Part shown: in pieces, positions 1-8,624 of the stretch
How positions within the stretch are numbered: the stretch's first letter is position 1
How the letters are laid out: the number at the start of each line of letters is the position of its first letter
NCBI GenBank assembly: GCA_030247855.1
Contig: JAPDRN010000131.1
Location: 1 to 64,000 of the forward strand
Source: Knufia peltigerae
Lineage: Eukaryota > Ascomycota > Eurotiomycetes > Chaetothyriales > Trichomeriaceae
Length of the DNA: 64,000 nucleotides
Direction of reading: 5' to 3'
Made by a program: the position numbers and the translations under genes
The notes under the pieces: generated by a model
What the model was told of the DNA's origin: nothing
Seen by the model: only the letters and a program-made list of their open reading frames with translations
Databases searched by the model: none

Positions 1-46
1 CACCGGGCGTCCTTGGCCGCCTGACGGCGGCCGGATCATCCACCCC

Positions 47-64
47 ATAGGTGTCAACCTATGG
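47..64. repeat. Short palindrome near window start
   Basis: An inverted repeat, CATAGGT, four bases, ACCTATG, lies in the intergenic DNA 3' of the first receptor gene. A second hairpin, GGCCGCC/GGCGGCC, is at 15-32. Both resemble the small REP-like palindromes seen elsewhere in the window, but neither starts with GTAG, so I do not assign them to the SMAG family. Confidence 0.4.
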
Positions 65-93
65 CAGGACGGGTCAGGATTCCATTGGAAAGG

Positions 94-113
94 GGCCCTG
101 ACGGATCAGGGCC
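94..113 (-). terminator. Possible terminator of the first TonB-dependent receptor
   Basis: GGCCCTGA and TCAGGGCC form an 8-bp stem with a CGGA loop, 41 bp past the stop codon of the minus-strand receptor gene. On the minus strand it is followed by CCTTTCC rather than a proper U tract, so it may be a weak terminator or an mRNA end-stabilising hairpin. Confidence 0.4.
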
Positions 114-153
114 AAGCCAACCCATGCGGAGAGTGAGCCGCTATGCGCGCAGG

Positions 154-3100
154 TCAGAAATCGTACGAGGCGGTCAGGCGAACCGTACGCGGCGGCGTGA
201 AGTGGGTTCCCATGCCGTAGAGATTGGAAACCGTATCCGGACTTGTCTGGTACGTCGCAGTCGACTGCAGCTGACGCCGCTGGTTGAGTACGTTGAAGAC
301 ATTCAACCCCAGGCCAAGGCGATTGTCGGCAAACGCTGGCCGGTACAGCACCCCCATGTCCAGCTGCGCCGTCCACGGCTGTCGGCCGGCATCGCCGGGT
401 CGTGACGGTTCGCCATTGCAGTAGTGGTACGCCGAGCCGTAGCCATGCGCCGGATCGCTCTGGTCGCTTCCGTAGTAGCCCAGGCAGTTCTTGGGCATGC
501 CAGACATCACGCGCACGGTCGCCGAGGCGGTCCACTCGTCATTGATCTGATACGCACCGAATGCCTTCAACTGATGCCGGCGATCATTGGCCAGGTAGCC
601 ACCGGCATACTCCATCAGCGACACCGCATCCCAATCCTGGGTCTTGGAAACATCATCCTGACCGATATCGGATCTCACCTGCCCTTCGGTGTTGCCGAAG
701 CTGCGCGACCAGGTGTAGTCAAGGCGCGCGTACCAGCGCTCGGACATCGGGTGTTCGATGAACAGATCCACCGCGACGTAGTCGCGCTTGGCCTTCTTGC
801 CGTCGTAACCCCAATCGGACTCGCTCATGCTGACCGGCGTATAGCCGGCCCCATCGCGATGGCGCACCTGGAACGTATTGGTCTGCCCCGGGTTGAAGAT
901 CACGCAGCCGGGGAGCTCGTACGCGTCGGGATCCAGGCCCATGCCAGCGAGCCGGTCTGCGAAGCGCCCGGAATCACAGGTATCGTCGATGGCCGACTGC
1001 AGCCTGCGGAAGGTCAGTTTTGCGCCACTGTTCCAGGTAGTGCCCAAGGTTTTTTCGAAGCCCAGGATCAGCTCATCCTGGTACTGGGAACGCAGGTCCG
1101 TGGGCGCCACCGAAAGGGGATCCGGAGCTTGGCCGTACTCGTTGTTGGTTGATACCGGACCGTCGCCCAAAGGCGTCAGGCCCGTGGGATTGCCGTCGGC
1201 GTCAATGCCGGTATAGGTGAAGTACTCACGGGTGAAGGTCGACGCGGACGCACCACGGATGGCCACGCTGTTGGGCAATGCCAGGTAGTAGCGGCCAAGG
1301 TTGGCGAAGACCTTCAGCGATGCGTCACCGAACACATCCCAACTGGCGCCCAATCGCGGCGCCCACTGGTCGCCACTTTCCACATACGCAAGCCCATCGC
1401 TGTTGTAGTTGGTGAAACGATCATTGCGCAGGCCCAGTGTCAGCAGCCACTCGGGAGTCAGCTGCCAGCGGTCTTCCAGGTAGTAGGCCTTCTGCTTCAC
1501 CGACATGCTGGTGGTGGTGGAGAAGATGTACTTCTGCACGAAATAGCCATTGCCGCCCGGCGGTGCGATGCCGAGGCCGGGGTTGGGCGACGCATCCGGA
1601 TTGCCGCGGGAGTAGATCCAGGCATGACCTGGGCCGGTCATGGACTGGCCTTCGTTGTTCGCCCAGTAGGCCATGTTGTCGATGCCGGCGGTCAGTTCGT
1701 GGTTACCGATGCGGTACTGCAGATCCATGCGCAGGCCCTGTGTCCTGCTGCCCGCATCGGAGGCCTTGGTATACAGGTCGGCCTGGTCGTTGCGGACCGG
1801 CGTTCCACCAGTGAGGGACGGATCCTGGTTCCCGGCACCACTGATGTAGGGGTTGCCCGAATCCAATGGATTGAATTCCAGGTTGCCGACGCGCGTGCGC
1901 CCCCACACTGCGCTCAAGGTCAGGTCGTCGTTGAGGTACCCGGTGTACTTGAAGATGTCGACATCGGTGCTGGCCTTGGTGGTGTTGGGGAAGGTGCCGG
2001 TGCGCCCCCCTTCGGCCAACGACGGGTATTCGAACTCCGTGTAGTACCCGCCATAGCGATCATTGTCCTGGAAGCGGGTGTATTCCAGCGTGTTGCTGTC
2101 GTTGATGTTCCAGTCGATCTTGCCGTAGAACTTCGGTGTATCCACGCGGTAGTGGTTGCGGGCCTGCTGCGCGCTGGCTTCGCTGGCTGTGGAGATGCCT
2201 TCGCGCCGTTCCGACTCCGCCGCGAGATGGATGAACAACCGATCTTCAATCAGCGGTCCGCTGACATACCCGCTGTAGGTGGTGGTAGTCGCCTTGTCCC
2301 CCCGACGGTAGCGGTACAACGTGCCCGGCTTGGACTCGTTCTCGTAGGCATATCCATCCGGCAGGACCATGTCGGGGTAGTTGACCGATGCCGGCGACTC
2401 GGCAAGCTCCGCCGGTGCCCACGTCACCTGGGCACCGAACCGCCACCGGTTGGTGCCGCGTTTTCCCAGCTGGTTGATGACACCGCCGGTGGAGCGGCCA
2501 TAGCCGGCGCCGTACCCGCCGGTGAAGGTCTCCTGCTGATCGATGGAACCATAGGGCAGGCTGATGCCGCCGAGATTGCTCAGCGGGTCGGTGACATTGA
2601 AGCCGTTGAGGTAGTAGGCGTTCTCGGTAACGCTTGCGCCGCCGAACGACAGCACGGATCGCGAACCGTTGGAGAATTCACCGCTGCCGGCGACCACCCC
2701 CGGGGCCAACAGAGCGATGGCCTCGGCACTTCGGCCCAGCGGCAGCACATCCAGTTGTTCGGACGTGATGACGGACTTGGAGACCGTGTGGGTCACATCG
2801 ATCTTCGGCAGGTTTGCTGCAGTGACGTTGACCGCGTCCAGCGTGATGGCCGGGCCATGTGCGGCGAAGCTCACTTCGATACCACTGCCCACGCGCAGCT
2901 GGACGTTGTCCTGCTGCTGGATGACACGGCCGTCGCGCTGTACGCTGACGCTGTAGCGCCCCACCGGCAATGCGCCGAAGCTGTAGCGCCCCTGTGCATC
3001 GATGGCTGCCGTTCGCCGCAGACCGCTGTCGCTCTGGGCGACAACGGTAGTGCCTTCGCCACCGGCTGCGGTGCCGTACAACGTGCCAGTCGTGCTCTGT

Positions 3101-3183
3101 GCAGCAACGGCCCCAACGATGGAAAACAACACCGCCGAAAGCGCGCTGCGCTTCAACACACGATGCGTGGATGCAAATGCCAT
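154..3183 (-). CDS. TonB-dependent receptor, Oar-like, with N-terminal carboxypeptidase-regulatory-like domain
   Basis: This is a 1009-residue outer-membrane receptor that would take up a large substrate (siderophore, oligosaccharide or peptide) using TonB energy. A signal peptide ends near AVAAQS (about residue 29). A carboxypeptidase-regulatory-like beta-sandwich follows (about 30-105), then the plug (about 115-240, with LPLGRSAEAIALLAPGVV and YYLNGFNVTDPL), then a long beta-barrel ending in the aromatic RLTASYDF typical of outer-membrane proteins. The layout is that of Oar-like receptors, common in Xanthomonadaceae. GGGAGAGAG sits 5 bases before the ATG. The gene stands alone, with about 320 bp of leader upstream. 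The substrate cannot be read from the sequence. The family call is firm. Confidence 0.9.
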   Translation of the reverse strand: MAFASTHRVLKRSALSAVLFSIVGAVAAQSTTGTLYGTAAGGEGTTVVAQSDSGLRRTAAIDAQGRYSFGALPVGRYSVSVQRDGRVIQQQDNVQLRVGSGIEVSFAAHGPAITLDAVNVTAANLPKIDVTHTVSKSVITSEQLDVLPLGRSAEAIALLAPGVVAGSGEFSNGSRSVLSFGGASVTENAYYLNGFNVTDPLSNLGGISLPYGSIDQQETFTGGYGAGYGRSTGGVINQLGKRGTNRWRFGAQVTWAPAELAESPASVNYPDMVLPDGYAYENESKPGTLYRYRRGDKATTTTYSGYVSGPLIEDRLFIHLAAESERREGISTASEASAQQARNHYRVDTPKFYGKIDWNINDSNTLEYTRFQDNDRYGGYYTEFEYPSLAEGGRTGTFPNTTKASTDVDIFKYTGYLNDDLTLSAVWGRTRVGNLEFNPLDSGNPYISGAGNQDPSLTGGTPVRNDQADLYTKASDAGSRTQGLRMDLQYRIGNHELTAGIDNMAYWANNEGQSMTGPGHAWIYSRGNPDASPNPGLGIAPPGGNGYFVQKYIFSTTTSMSVKQKAYYLEDRWQLTPEWLLTLGLRNDRFTNYNSDGLAYVESGDQWAPRLGASWDVFGDASLKVFANLGRYYLALPNSVAIRGASASTFTREYFTYTGIDADGNPTGLTPLGDGPVSTNNEYGQAPDPLSVAPTDLRSQYQDELILGFEKTLGTTWNSGAKLTFRRLQSAIDDTCDSGRFADRLAGMGLDPDAYELPGCVIFNPGQTNTFQVRHRDGAGYTPVSMSESDWGYDGKKAKRDYVAVDLFIEHPMSERWYARLDYTWSRSFGNTEGQVRSDIGQDDVSKTQDWDAVSLMEYAGGYLANDRRHQLKAFGAYQINDEWTASATVRVMSGMPKNCLGYYGSDQSDPAHGYGSAYHYCNGEPSRPGDAGRQPWTAQLDMGVLYRPAFADNRLGLGLNVFNVLNQRRQLQSTATYQTSPDTVSNLYGMGTHFTPPRTVRLTASYDF

Positions 3184-3502
3184 GAAACTCTCTCCCGTGA
3201 TGAAACTGACGGGGATTTATAGGCACGGGTGTCCTTCGCGAGACAGTGCTGCAACACGCGATGAATCATGGCGAAAGCGTCAACAAACGGGCATCGACGA
3301 CGCCTTTGAATCGGGCCAGATGCCTGAAAACATGGGAATTCCAGCCAATCAGCCGCACCTTGGCGACAGCATCCGCAGCAGGACAACAGAGGTCACATAC
3401 GTCACAGGAACGCGGTCGATGCGTTGTGTTAAGCGTTCGATACGACAGCCCCGCGTTCCGGTTCCGACACTCATGGCGTATCCAGCGCTGCACCGATACC
3501 CA
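3184..3502. other. Intergenic region upstream of the Oar-like receptor
   Basis: These 319 bp separate the receptor start from the 3' end of the saccharopine dehydrogenase gene; both genes are on the minus strand. The stretch is less GC-rich than its surroundings. On the minus strand a TATAAA lies about 40 bp before the receptor ATG, without a convincing -35 partner. I see no RNA gene, repeat or small coding sequence in it. Confidence 0.5.
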
Positions 3503-5158
3503 TCACACCGCCTCCAACGTTCCGCGGTAATGCACGATCCGCCCCACCACTGGCGCGCCGATCTCCACGTCGAACACGAATCGCCCGTCCACTTCATGCT
3601 CGAAGCTGTTGTCCCCCGGCAGCAGCGCGCGCGGCAACGGCATGCCCAGGATCGACCAGCGTCGTGGCACCAGTTGCAGCCGCCCGTTGTCGACCAGCAG
3701 CGCCAACGCCACCGAGATCATGCCGAAGCGCTCGACCAGCAGTGCTTCGTTGCGCCCTTGCCCCTGCGTCTGCAACGAAGAGAAACGACGGCCGGCAAAG
3801 GTCCGCGTCCAGCGCTCGCCGCCCGCCTCCGGGTTGAACTCCACACTGACCGGCACACTCGCACCCTCGGCAGGGAAACCGAACACCTTCCCCAGCAACT
3901 GCGACAGCAGTCCGCGACCACGTTCGACCGATGCCGTGCCGCTCCAGCGCTTGGCTGCAGACGGTGCGTGCAACGCCTGTACGCTGACCGGCAGTTGCGC
4001 GTATGCACTGCCCAGCACGCGCTGGTACAGGCTGGCACCCGGCATGTCACGGCGGAAACCGGTATGGATCGTGCGCCCTTCGAACAGCCGGTCGTAGTCG
4101 GACAGTTCCAGCGCATGCGTGGCCGCACGCGCACCCGGTGCCGGCCGATCACCAGCCAACTGTTTGCGGATCACCGCCTCGATCGCCATCGACGGAATGT
4201 ACGGGCCGTCATCGGCCTCGGCCAGCAGGTGCCAGCTCTGTTCCACCCGCGCACCGCCGCAGGTACCAACCGCACGCACGATCATGCCGCCGCGATGCTC
4301 GCCGAACTTCATCAGGTTCAATACCGTGTAGAACCACCACGAGCACGGCTCCAGCGACGGTAGTTTCAGATGCAGGCGCGCCTTGGCCAACAGGTTCAGC
4401 ACGCGATGCAGGATTTCCGGCACCGGGCCAGCTCCTATCCAGATGTCGGTCATCGCCGGGTGTTCGGGCGGCAGCACCTGCAGATCGGGCACATCCACCA
4501 GCGAGAAATGCAGGTTGCGCAGCGGCAGCCGCCCCGGCACCGCGACGGTGAAGCGGCGACTCTCGGCCAGGCCGATGCCGTGCCCATCGCGACCATTGCG
4601 GCGCAGCTTCACCGGCGCACCGGCATAGCCGACGACCGCACGCATCACATTCAGACCTATGCCGGCATACGGCGATGGCGCGATACCGCCTTCCACGCTG
4701 ACGATGTCCATGTGCGTGGCCATTTCGCGCAGTACCGCCGCGGTCAAAACCGGGAAGCTGCTGACGCCCGAAAGCACGTAGATGCCGGCGGCCCTGGCCT
4801 GCGCGTCGTACTGCGAAACGCCGAATACGAAGTCCGCCGCGTCGGCGAAGTCCAGATAATCAATGCCGGCGGCGACGCAGGCTTCGATCGCGCCGTAGCG
4901 ATGTTCGCCGTAGTCCTGGAAAGGACCGGAGGCATCCACCACGAGGTCCGGTCGCTCGGCCTGCAGGGCCGTGGCCAACTGTTGCCGGTCGACCTGCAGC
5001 GGGCGCAGTGTCGATTGCCCCACATAGCCTGTGCAGAAGGCCTGCGCCGCCGCCAGGTTGCGGCCACCGATCAGCAGTTCCAGCATCGGCAGGTCCGCGA
5101 GCAAGCGGACCAAACGCCCCCCGAACACCCCATATCCACCCAGAATCAGGATCTTCAC
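3503..5158 (-). CDS. Saccharopine dehydrogenase-like NAD(P)-binding protein fused to a DUF4166 domain
   Basis: The 551-residue protein starts at a GTG giving VKILILGGYGVFGGRLV, a classic N-terminal Rossmann fold (GGYGVFG); an open frame continues further upstream but has no domain. Residues 1 to about 330 resemble the saccharopine dehydrogenase NADP-binding family (DASGPFQDYG, YLDFADAADFV). From about residue 365 the sequence matches the DUF4166 pattern (GRTIHTGFRRDMPGASLYQRVL through FVFDVEIGAPVVGRI). Such fusions occur in proteobacteria, but the substrate is not known to me. It is probably a cytoplasmic oxidoreductase acting on a lipid or amino-acid-like compound. It is a single gene with no obvious operon partner and is divergent from the PhnB-like gene. 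Confidence 0.75.
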   Translation of the reverse strand: MKILILGGYGVFGGRLVRLLADLPMLELLIGGRNLAAAQAFCTGYVGQSTLRPLQVDRQQLATALQAERPDLVVDASGPFQDYGEHRYGAIEACVAAGIDYLDFADAADFVFGVSQYDAQARAAGIYVLSGVSSFPVLTAAVLREMATHMDIVSVEGGIAPSPYAGIGLNVMRAVVGYAGAPVKLRRNGRDGHGIGLAESRRFTVAVPGRLPLRNLHFSLVDVPDLQVLPPEHPAMTDIWIGAGPVPEILHRVLNLLAKARLHLKLPSLEPCSWWFYTVLNLMKFGEHRGGMIVRAVGTCGGARVEQSWHLLAEADDGPYIPSMAIEAVIRKQLAGDRPAPGARAATHALELSDYDRLFEGRTIHTGFRRDMPGASLYQRVLGSAYAQLPVSVQALHAPSAAKRWSGTASVERGRGLLSQLLGKVFGFPAEGASVPVSVEFNPEAGGERWTRTFAGRRFSSLQTQGQGRNEALLVERFGMISVALALLVDNGRLQLVPRRWSILGMPLPRALLPGDNSFEHEVDGRFVFDVEIGAPVVGRIVHYRGTLEAV

Positions 5159-5283
5159 GCATCGTCCCTGTCGTGTCGTCCAGCCATGGTAGCGCGACGC
5201 CGCCAGCTCCCGCAGTGCAGCACGATCCGGCATTAACACGACCCATGCTATCGCTGCGCCTTCGTCCACTGCGGAGCCCCGCC

Positions 5284-5766
5284 ATGGCTCACAAGAACAC
5301 CATCTGCGTCTGGTACGACAGCGGTGCCCTCGAGGCCGCCTCGTTCTACGCAAAGACATTTCCCGACAGTGAAGTAATCGCCGTGCATCACGCGCCAGGC
5401 GACTTCCCCGACGGCAAGCAGGGTGACGTCCTCACCGTCGAGTTCACGGTCTGCGCTGTCCCCTGTGTCGGCCTCAATGGCGGCCCGACCTTCAAGCACA
5501 GCGAAGCGTTCTCGTTCCAGATTTCCACCGAGGACCAGGCCGAGACCGATCGCCTGTGGAATGCCATCGTCGGCAACGGTGGCCAGGAGAGCCAATGCGG
5601 CTGGTGCAAGGATCGCTGGGGCATCTCCTGGCAGATCAGCCCACGCATGCTGATCGAAGCGGTGACCAGCAAGGACAAGGCCCTGGCCAAGCGCGCCTTC
5701 AACGCGATGATGCCGATGAAGAAGATCGACATCGCCACCATCGAAGCAGCGATCCGCAACGCATGA
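5284..5766 (+). CDS. VOC superfamily protein, PhnB-like (3-demethylubiquinone 3-methyltransferase-type fold)
   Basis: A 160-residue cytoplasmic protein of the PhnB/glyoxalase-like group. Diagnostic features are ICVWYDSGALEAASFYAKTFPDSEV at the N-terminus, CVGLNGGPTFKHSEAFSFQ in the middle and WGISWQISPRML near the end. The family was once annotated as 3-demethylubiquinone-9 3-methyltransferase, but most members have no demonstrated reaction. Its stop codon overlaps the start of the following oxidoreductase (ATGA), so the two are probably translated together. The start is ATG at 5284; no strong Shine-Dalgarno is visible. Confidence 0.85.
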   Translation: MAHKNTICVWYDSGALEAASFYAKTFPDSEVIAVHHAPGDFPDGKQGDVLTVEFTVCAVPCVGLNGGPTFKHSEAFSFQISTEDQAETDRLWNAIVGNGGQESQCGWCKDRWGISWQISPRMLIEAVTSKDKALAKRAFNAMMPMKKIDIATIEAAIRNA

Positions 5767-7349
5767 CGACGTTGGACACGATCATCGTTGGCGGCGGCCA
5801 CAACGGGCTGGTGTGTGCGGCGTATCTGGCGCGCGCGGGGCAACGGGTGCTGGTACTGGAGCGCCGCGGTGTACTCGGCGGTGCAGCGGTCACCGAGGAG
5901 TTCCACCCGGGCTTCCGCAACTCGGTGGCCTCGTACACGGTGTCGCTGCTGCAGCCGAAGGTGATCGAGGAGCTGCAGCTGCATGCGCACGGGCTGCGCA
6001 TCGTCGCGCGGCCGGCCAACAACTTCCTGCCGTTGCCCGATGGTCGCTACCTGCTGTCTGCACCGGGCCGCACCCAGGCGGAAGTGGCGAAATTTTCCGA
6101 GCGCGATGCGCAGGCGCTGCCCGCCTATGAAGCGCGTCTGGAAGTATTTGCCGACGTGCTGCGCGACTGGGCGCTGCGTCCGCCGCCCGACCTCGGGGTG
6201 ACAGCCGGCTGGCGCGCGCTGCCCGCGCTGTGGCAGATGGGCCGGCTGGGGCGCGAGCTGGCCGCACTTGATCCTGCATTGCGGCAGGAACTGCTGGATC
6301 TGTTCACGCTGTCGGCCGCCGAATACCTGGACCGCTGGTTCGAGAGCGAGCCGATCAAGGCCCTGTTCGGGTTCGATGGCATTGTCGGCAACTACGCCAG
6401 CCCCCACACGCCAGGCAGCGCCTACGTGCTGCTGCATCATGTGTTCGGCCAGTGCAACGGGGTCAAGGGTGCCTGGGGCCACGCCATTGGTGGCATGGGA
6501 GCGATCAGCCAGGCCATCGCCGCATCCGCACGTGCGGCAGGTGCTGAGCTGCATGTCGATGCCGGTGTGCAGAGGCTGCTGGTTGAAGACGGACGCGTGG
6601 TCGGCGTCACGCTGTCCGGCGGCGAGAGCCTGCGCGCACGTGCGGTGGTGGCCAACGTCAATCCGAAGCTGCTGTACGAACAACTGCTTCAGCCCGCCCA
6701 GGTTCCCGCCACCACCCGCGAACGCATGGCGAACTGGCGCTGCGGCTCGGGCACGTTCCGGATGAACGTGGCGCTGTCGCGGCTGCCGGATTTCCGCGCC
6801 CTGCCCGGCCCCGGCGACCACCTCAGTGCCGGCATCATCATGGCGCCCAGCCTGGATTACATGGACCGTGCCTGGCTGGATGCGCGCCGCGAGGGCTGGT
6901 CACGCGAGCCGATCGTGGAGATGCTGATTCCGAGCACGCTGGACGACTCGCTGGCGCCACCCGGCCAGCATGTGGCCAGCCTGTTCTGCCAGCACGTGGC
7001 GCCGGAGCTGCCCGATGGCCGTCACTGGGATGACCACCGGGATACCGTCGCCGACCTGATGATCGCTACCGTCGATCACTACGCCCCCGGCTTCGCCGAC
7101 AGCGTGCTCGGTCGGCAGGCGCTTTCACCGTTGGATCTGGAGCGGACGTTCGGGCTGATCGGCGGTGACATCTTCCACGGTGCGCTCAGTGCCAACCAGT
7201 TGTTCTCGGCACGACCGATGGTCGGCCAGGCCGGCTATCGCGGCGCCCTGCCCGGCCTGTACCTGTGCGGCGCGGGTACGCATCCGGGCGGTGGGGTGAC
7301 CGGTGCACCCGGGCACAATGCAGCGCAGGTGGTGCTGGCCGATGCTTGA
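5763..7349 (+). CDS. FAD-dependent phytoene desaturase/PYROXD2-like oxidoreductase
   Basis: The 528-residue protein begins MTTLDTIIVGGGHNG, with the FAD-binding glycine motif at residues 9-15. It continues with LERRGVLGGAAVTEEFHPGF, typical of phytoene desaturase-related flavoproteins, and ends with the second FAD signature GLYLCGAGTHPGGGVTGAPG. Length and motifs fit the NAD(P)/FAD-dependent family that includes CrtI and vertebrate PYROXD2. No carotenoid genes are nearby, so I do not assign carotenoid synthesis. It overlaps the PhnB-like gene by 4 bp (ATGA). A pair of GTAG palindromes follows its stop codon. Confidence 0.85.
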   Translation: MTTLDTIIVGGGHNGLVCAAYLARAGQRVLVLERRGVLGGAAVTEEFHPGFRNSVASYTVSLLQPKVIEELQLHAHGLRIVARPANNFLPLPDGRYLLSAPGRTQAEVAKFSERDAQALPAYEARLEVFADVLRDWALRPPPDLGVTAGWRALPALWQMGRLGRELAALDPALRQELLDLFTLSAAEYLDRWFESEPIKALFGFDGIVGNYASPHTPGSAYVLLHHVFGQCNGVKGAWGHAIGGMGAISQAIAASARAAGAELHVDAGVQRLLVEDGRVVGVTLSGGESLRARAVVANVNPKLLYEQLLQPAQVPATTRERMANWRCGSGTFRMNVALSRLPDFRALPGPGDHLSAGIIMAPSLDYMDRAWLDARREGWSREPIVEMLIPSTLDDSLAPPGQHVASLFCQHVAPELPDGRHWDDHRDTVADLMIATVDHYAPGFADSVLGRQALSPLDLERTFGLIGGDIFHGALSANQLFSARPMVGQAGYRGALPGLYLCGAGTHPGGGVTGAPGHNAAQVVLADA

Positions 7350-7354
7350 AATGC

Positions 7355-7415
7355 GTGCCAATCACGGTTGGCACCTACCCGCGTGGGACAAGGTGTGCCG
7401 ACCAACGGTCGGCAC
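7355..7415 (-). repeat. Two REP/SMAG-like palindromes between convergent genes
   Basis: Between the convergent oxidoreductase and rhomboid genes lie two imperfect palindromes. 7355-7378 reads on the minus strand as GTAG-GTGCCAACC-GTGATT-GGC. 7395-7415 is GTGCCGACC-AAC-GGTCGGCAC. The first carries the GTAG head of the S. maltophilia SMAG family. With only 77 bp between the stop codons, they could also serve as bidirectional transcription-end hairpins. Confidence 0.7.
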
Positions 7416-7426
7416 CCACCTGCGGC

Positions 7427-8101
7427 TCATTTGACGCTGCGCAGATGGTTCGGGCGCTTCGGCGGGCCGGGGGGACGACGCTTGTTGAACGGCGGTTGGC
7501 CGCGCCAGTAGCGGATCAGCAGCCAGCCGAACAGCATGCCGCCCAGGTGCGCGAAGTGGGCCACGCCCGGCTGCCAACCGGTCATGCCCAGCACCAGCTC
7601 GCCGACACCGAACAGGATCACGAACGTACGCGCCTTCATCGGAATCGGCGGGAACAGCAGCATCACCCGCTGGTTGGGGAACAGCATGCCGTAGGCCAGC
7701 AGCAGACCGAACACGCCACCGGAAGCCCCCAGCACCGTGGCCGGATTGTCGAGCATGGTGCCGACCAGCAACTGGCACAGGCCGGCGCCGACCACGCACA
7801 CCAGGTAATAGATCAGGAAGCGCTTCTCACCCCAGGTCTGCTCCAGCGGCGCGCCGAACATGAAGACGGCCAGCATGTTGAAGAACAGATGGAAGAAGCT
7901 GCCATGCAGGAAACCGTAGGTCAGCAGCTGCCAGGGCTGGAAGTTGCCGCCCGGCGAGAACGCATCGAAACCCTGCTGCAGTGGCTGCAGCATGAACGGC
8001 TCGAAGGTCTGCATGCCGAGCAGGAACGGCTGCTGCAGCAGGAACAGGATCGCGTTGGCGATCAACAGGGCCTTGGTAACGGTTGGCAGTCGCGGGAACA
8101 T
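7427..8101 (-). CDS. Rhomboid family intramembrane serine protease
   Basis: A 224-residue polytopic inner-membrane protease that cleaves substrates within the bilayer by a Ser-His dyad. The catalytic serine is Ser127 in GASGG, the catalytic histidine is His185 in AHFAHLGG, and the conserved HLFFN of helix 2 is at 71-75. Six hydrophobic segments are visible, and the C-terminus is short and basic (PPFNKRRPPGPPKRP). All active-site features are present, so it should be functional. The substrate is unknown. It is monocistronic, and its end faces the oxidoreductase across the two palindromes. Confidence 0.92.
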   Translation of the reverse strand: MFPRLPTVTKALLIANAILFLLQQPFLLGMQTFEPFMLQPLQQGFDAFSPGGNFQPWQLLTYGFLHGSFFHLFFNMLAVFMFGAPLEQTWGEKRFLIYYLVCVVGAGLCQLLVGTMLDNPATVLGASGGVFGLLLAYGMLFPNQRVMLLFPPIPMKARTFVILFGVGELVLGMTGWQPGVAHFAHLGGMLFGWLLIRYWRGQPPFNKRRPPGPPKRPNHLRSVK

Positions 8102-8195
8102 GGGGACACCGGCATCGAACGGCCTCCATCATAGCCGCAGCACCGGCCCTTTTTTGACCCGAGCGGACGGTCGCCCGTTCAGTCGCAGGCAGCGA

Positions 8196-8624
8196 TCAAC
8201 CCGGCCCCCATACGGCGGCATCCAGCGCCGCCGCCGGGTCGACTGCGGGCATCCGCACCCGCCCGTTTTCCACGACGACACCCTCGGCACGCAGCCGCTG
8301 CGACTGCTCGCGCCAGCCGGCCGAACCTTCGGCCATGGCGATGCGCCCATCCGAGCGCAGCACCCGGTGCCAGGGCAGCAAGGGATCCTCATTCTGGCCG
8401 AGGATGCGCGCGGTCAGCCGGGCGCGTCCGGGCAGGCCCGCGCGCATCGCGACCTGGCCGTAGCCCATCACCTGTCCCGGCGGAATCGCATGGATAACCG
8501 CCAGGATGCGCGCACGCGCCTGCTCCGGCGTCAGCGGCGCAGCCGCGTCACCAGCAGTACGCCGAGCAGGACCAGCACGGTGCCGACGATCTGCGCCGGC
8601 CCCATCGGTTCGTCGAGCAGCCAT
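8196..8624 (-). CDS. Alkyltransferase-like (ATL) protein of the MGMT family
   Basis: The conserved part runs from TPEQARARILAVIHAIPPGQ through GYGQVAMRAGLPGRARLTA to LPWHRVLRSDGRI. The position that is the alkyl-accepting Cys in O6-methylguanine methyltransferase (PCHRV) is Trp here (PWHRV). That is the hallmark of ATL proteins such as E. coli YbaZ, which bind alkylated DNA and recruit nucleotide excision repair instead of removing the alkyl group. The start is uncertain: ATG at 8624 (142 residues) overlaps the upstream EamA gene by 94 bp, and no other ATG, GTG or TTG lies before the conserved domain, only a CTG. It is probably co-transcribed with the transporter. Confidence 0.82.
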   Translation of the reverse strand: MAARRTDGAGADRRHRAGPARRTAGDAAAPLTPEQARARILAVIHAIPPGQVMGYGQVAMRAGLPGRARLTARILGQNEDPLLPWHRVLRSDGRIAMAEGSAGWREQSQRLRAEGVVVENGRVRMPAVDPAAALDAAVWGPG

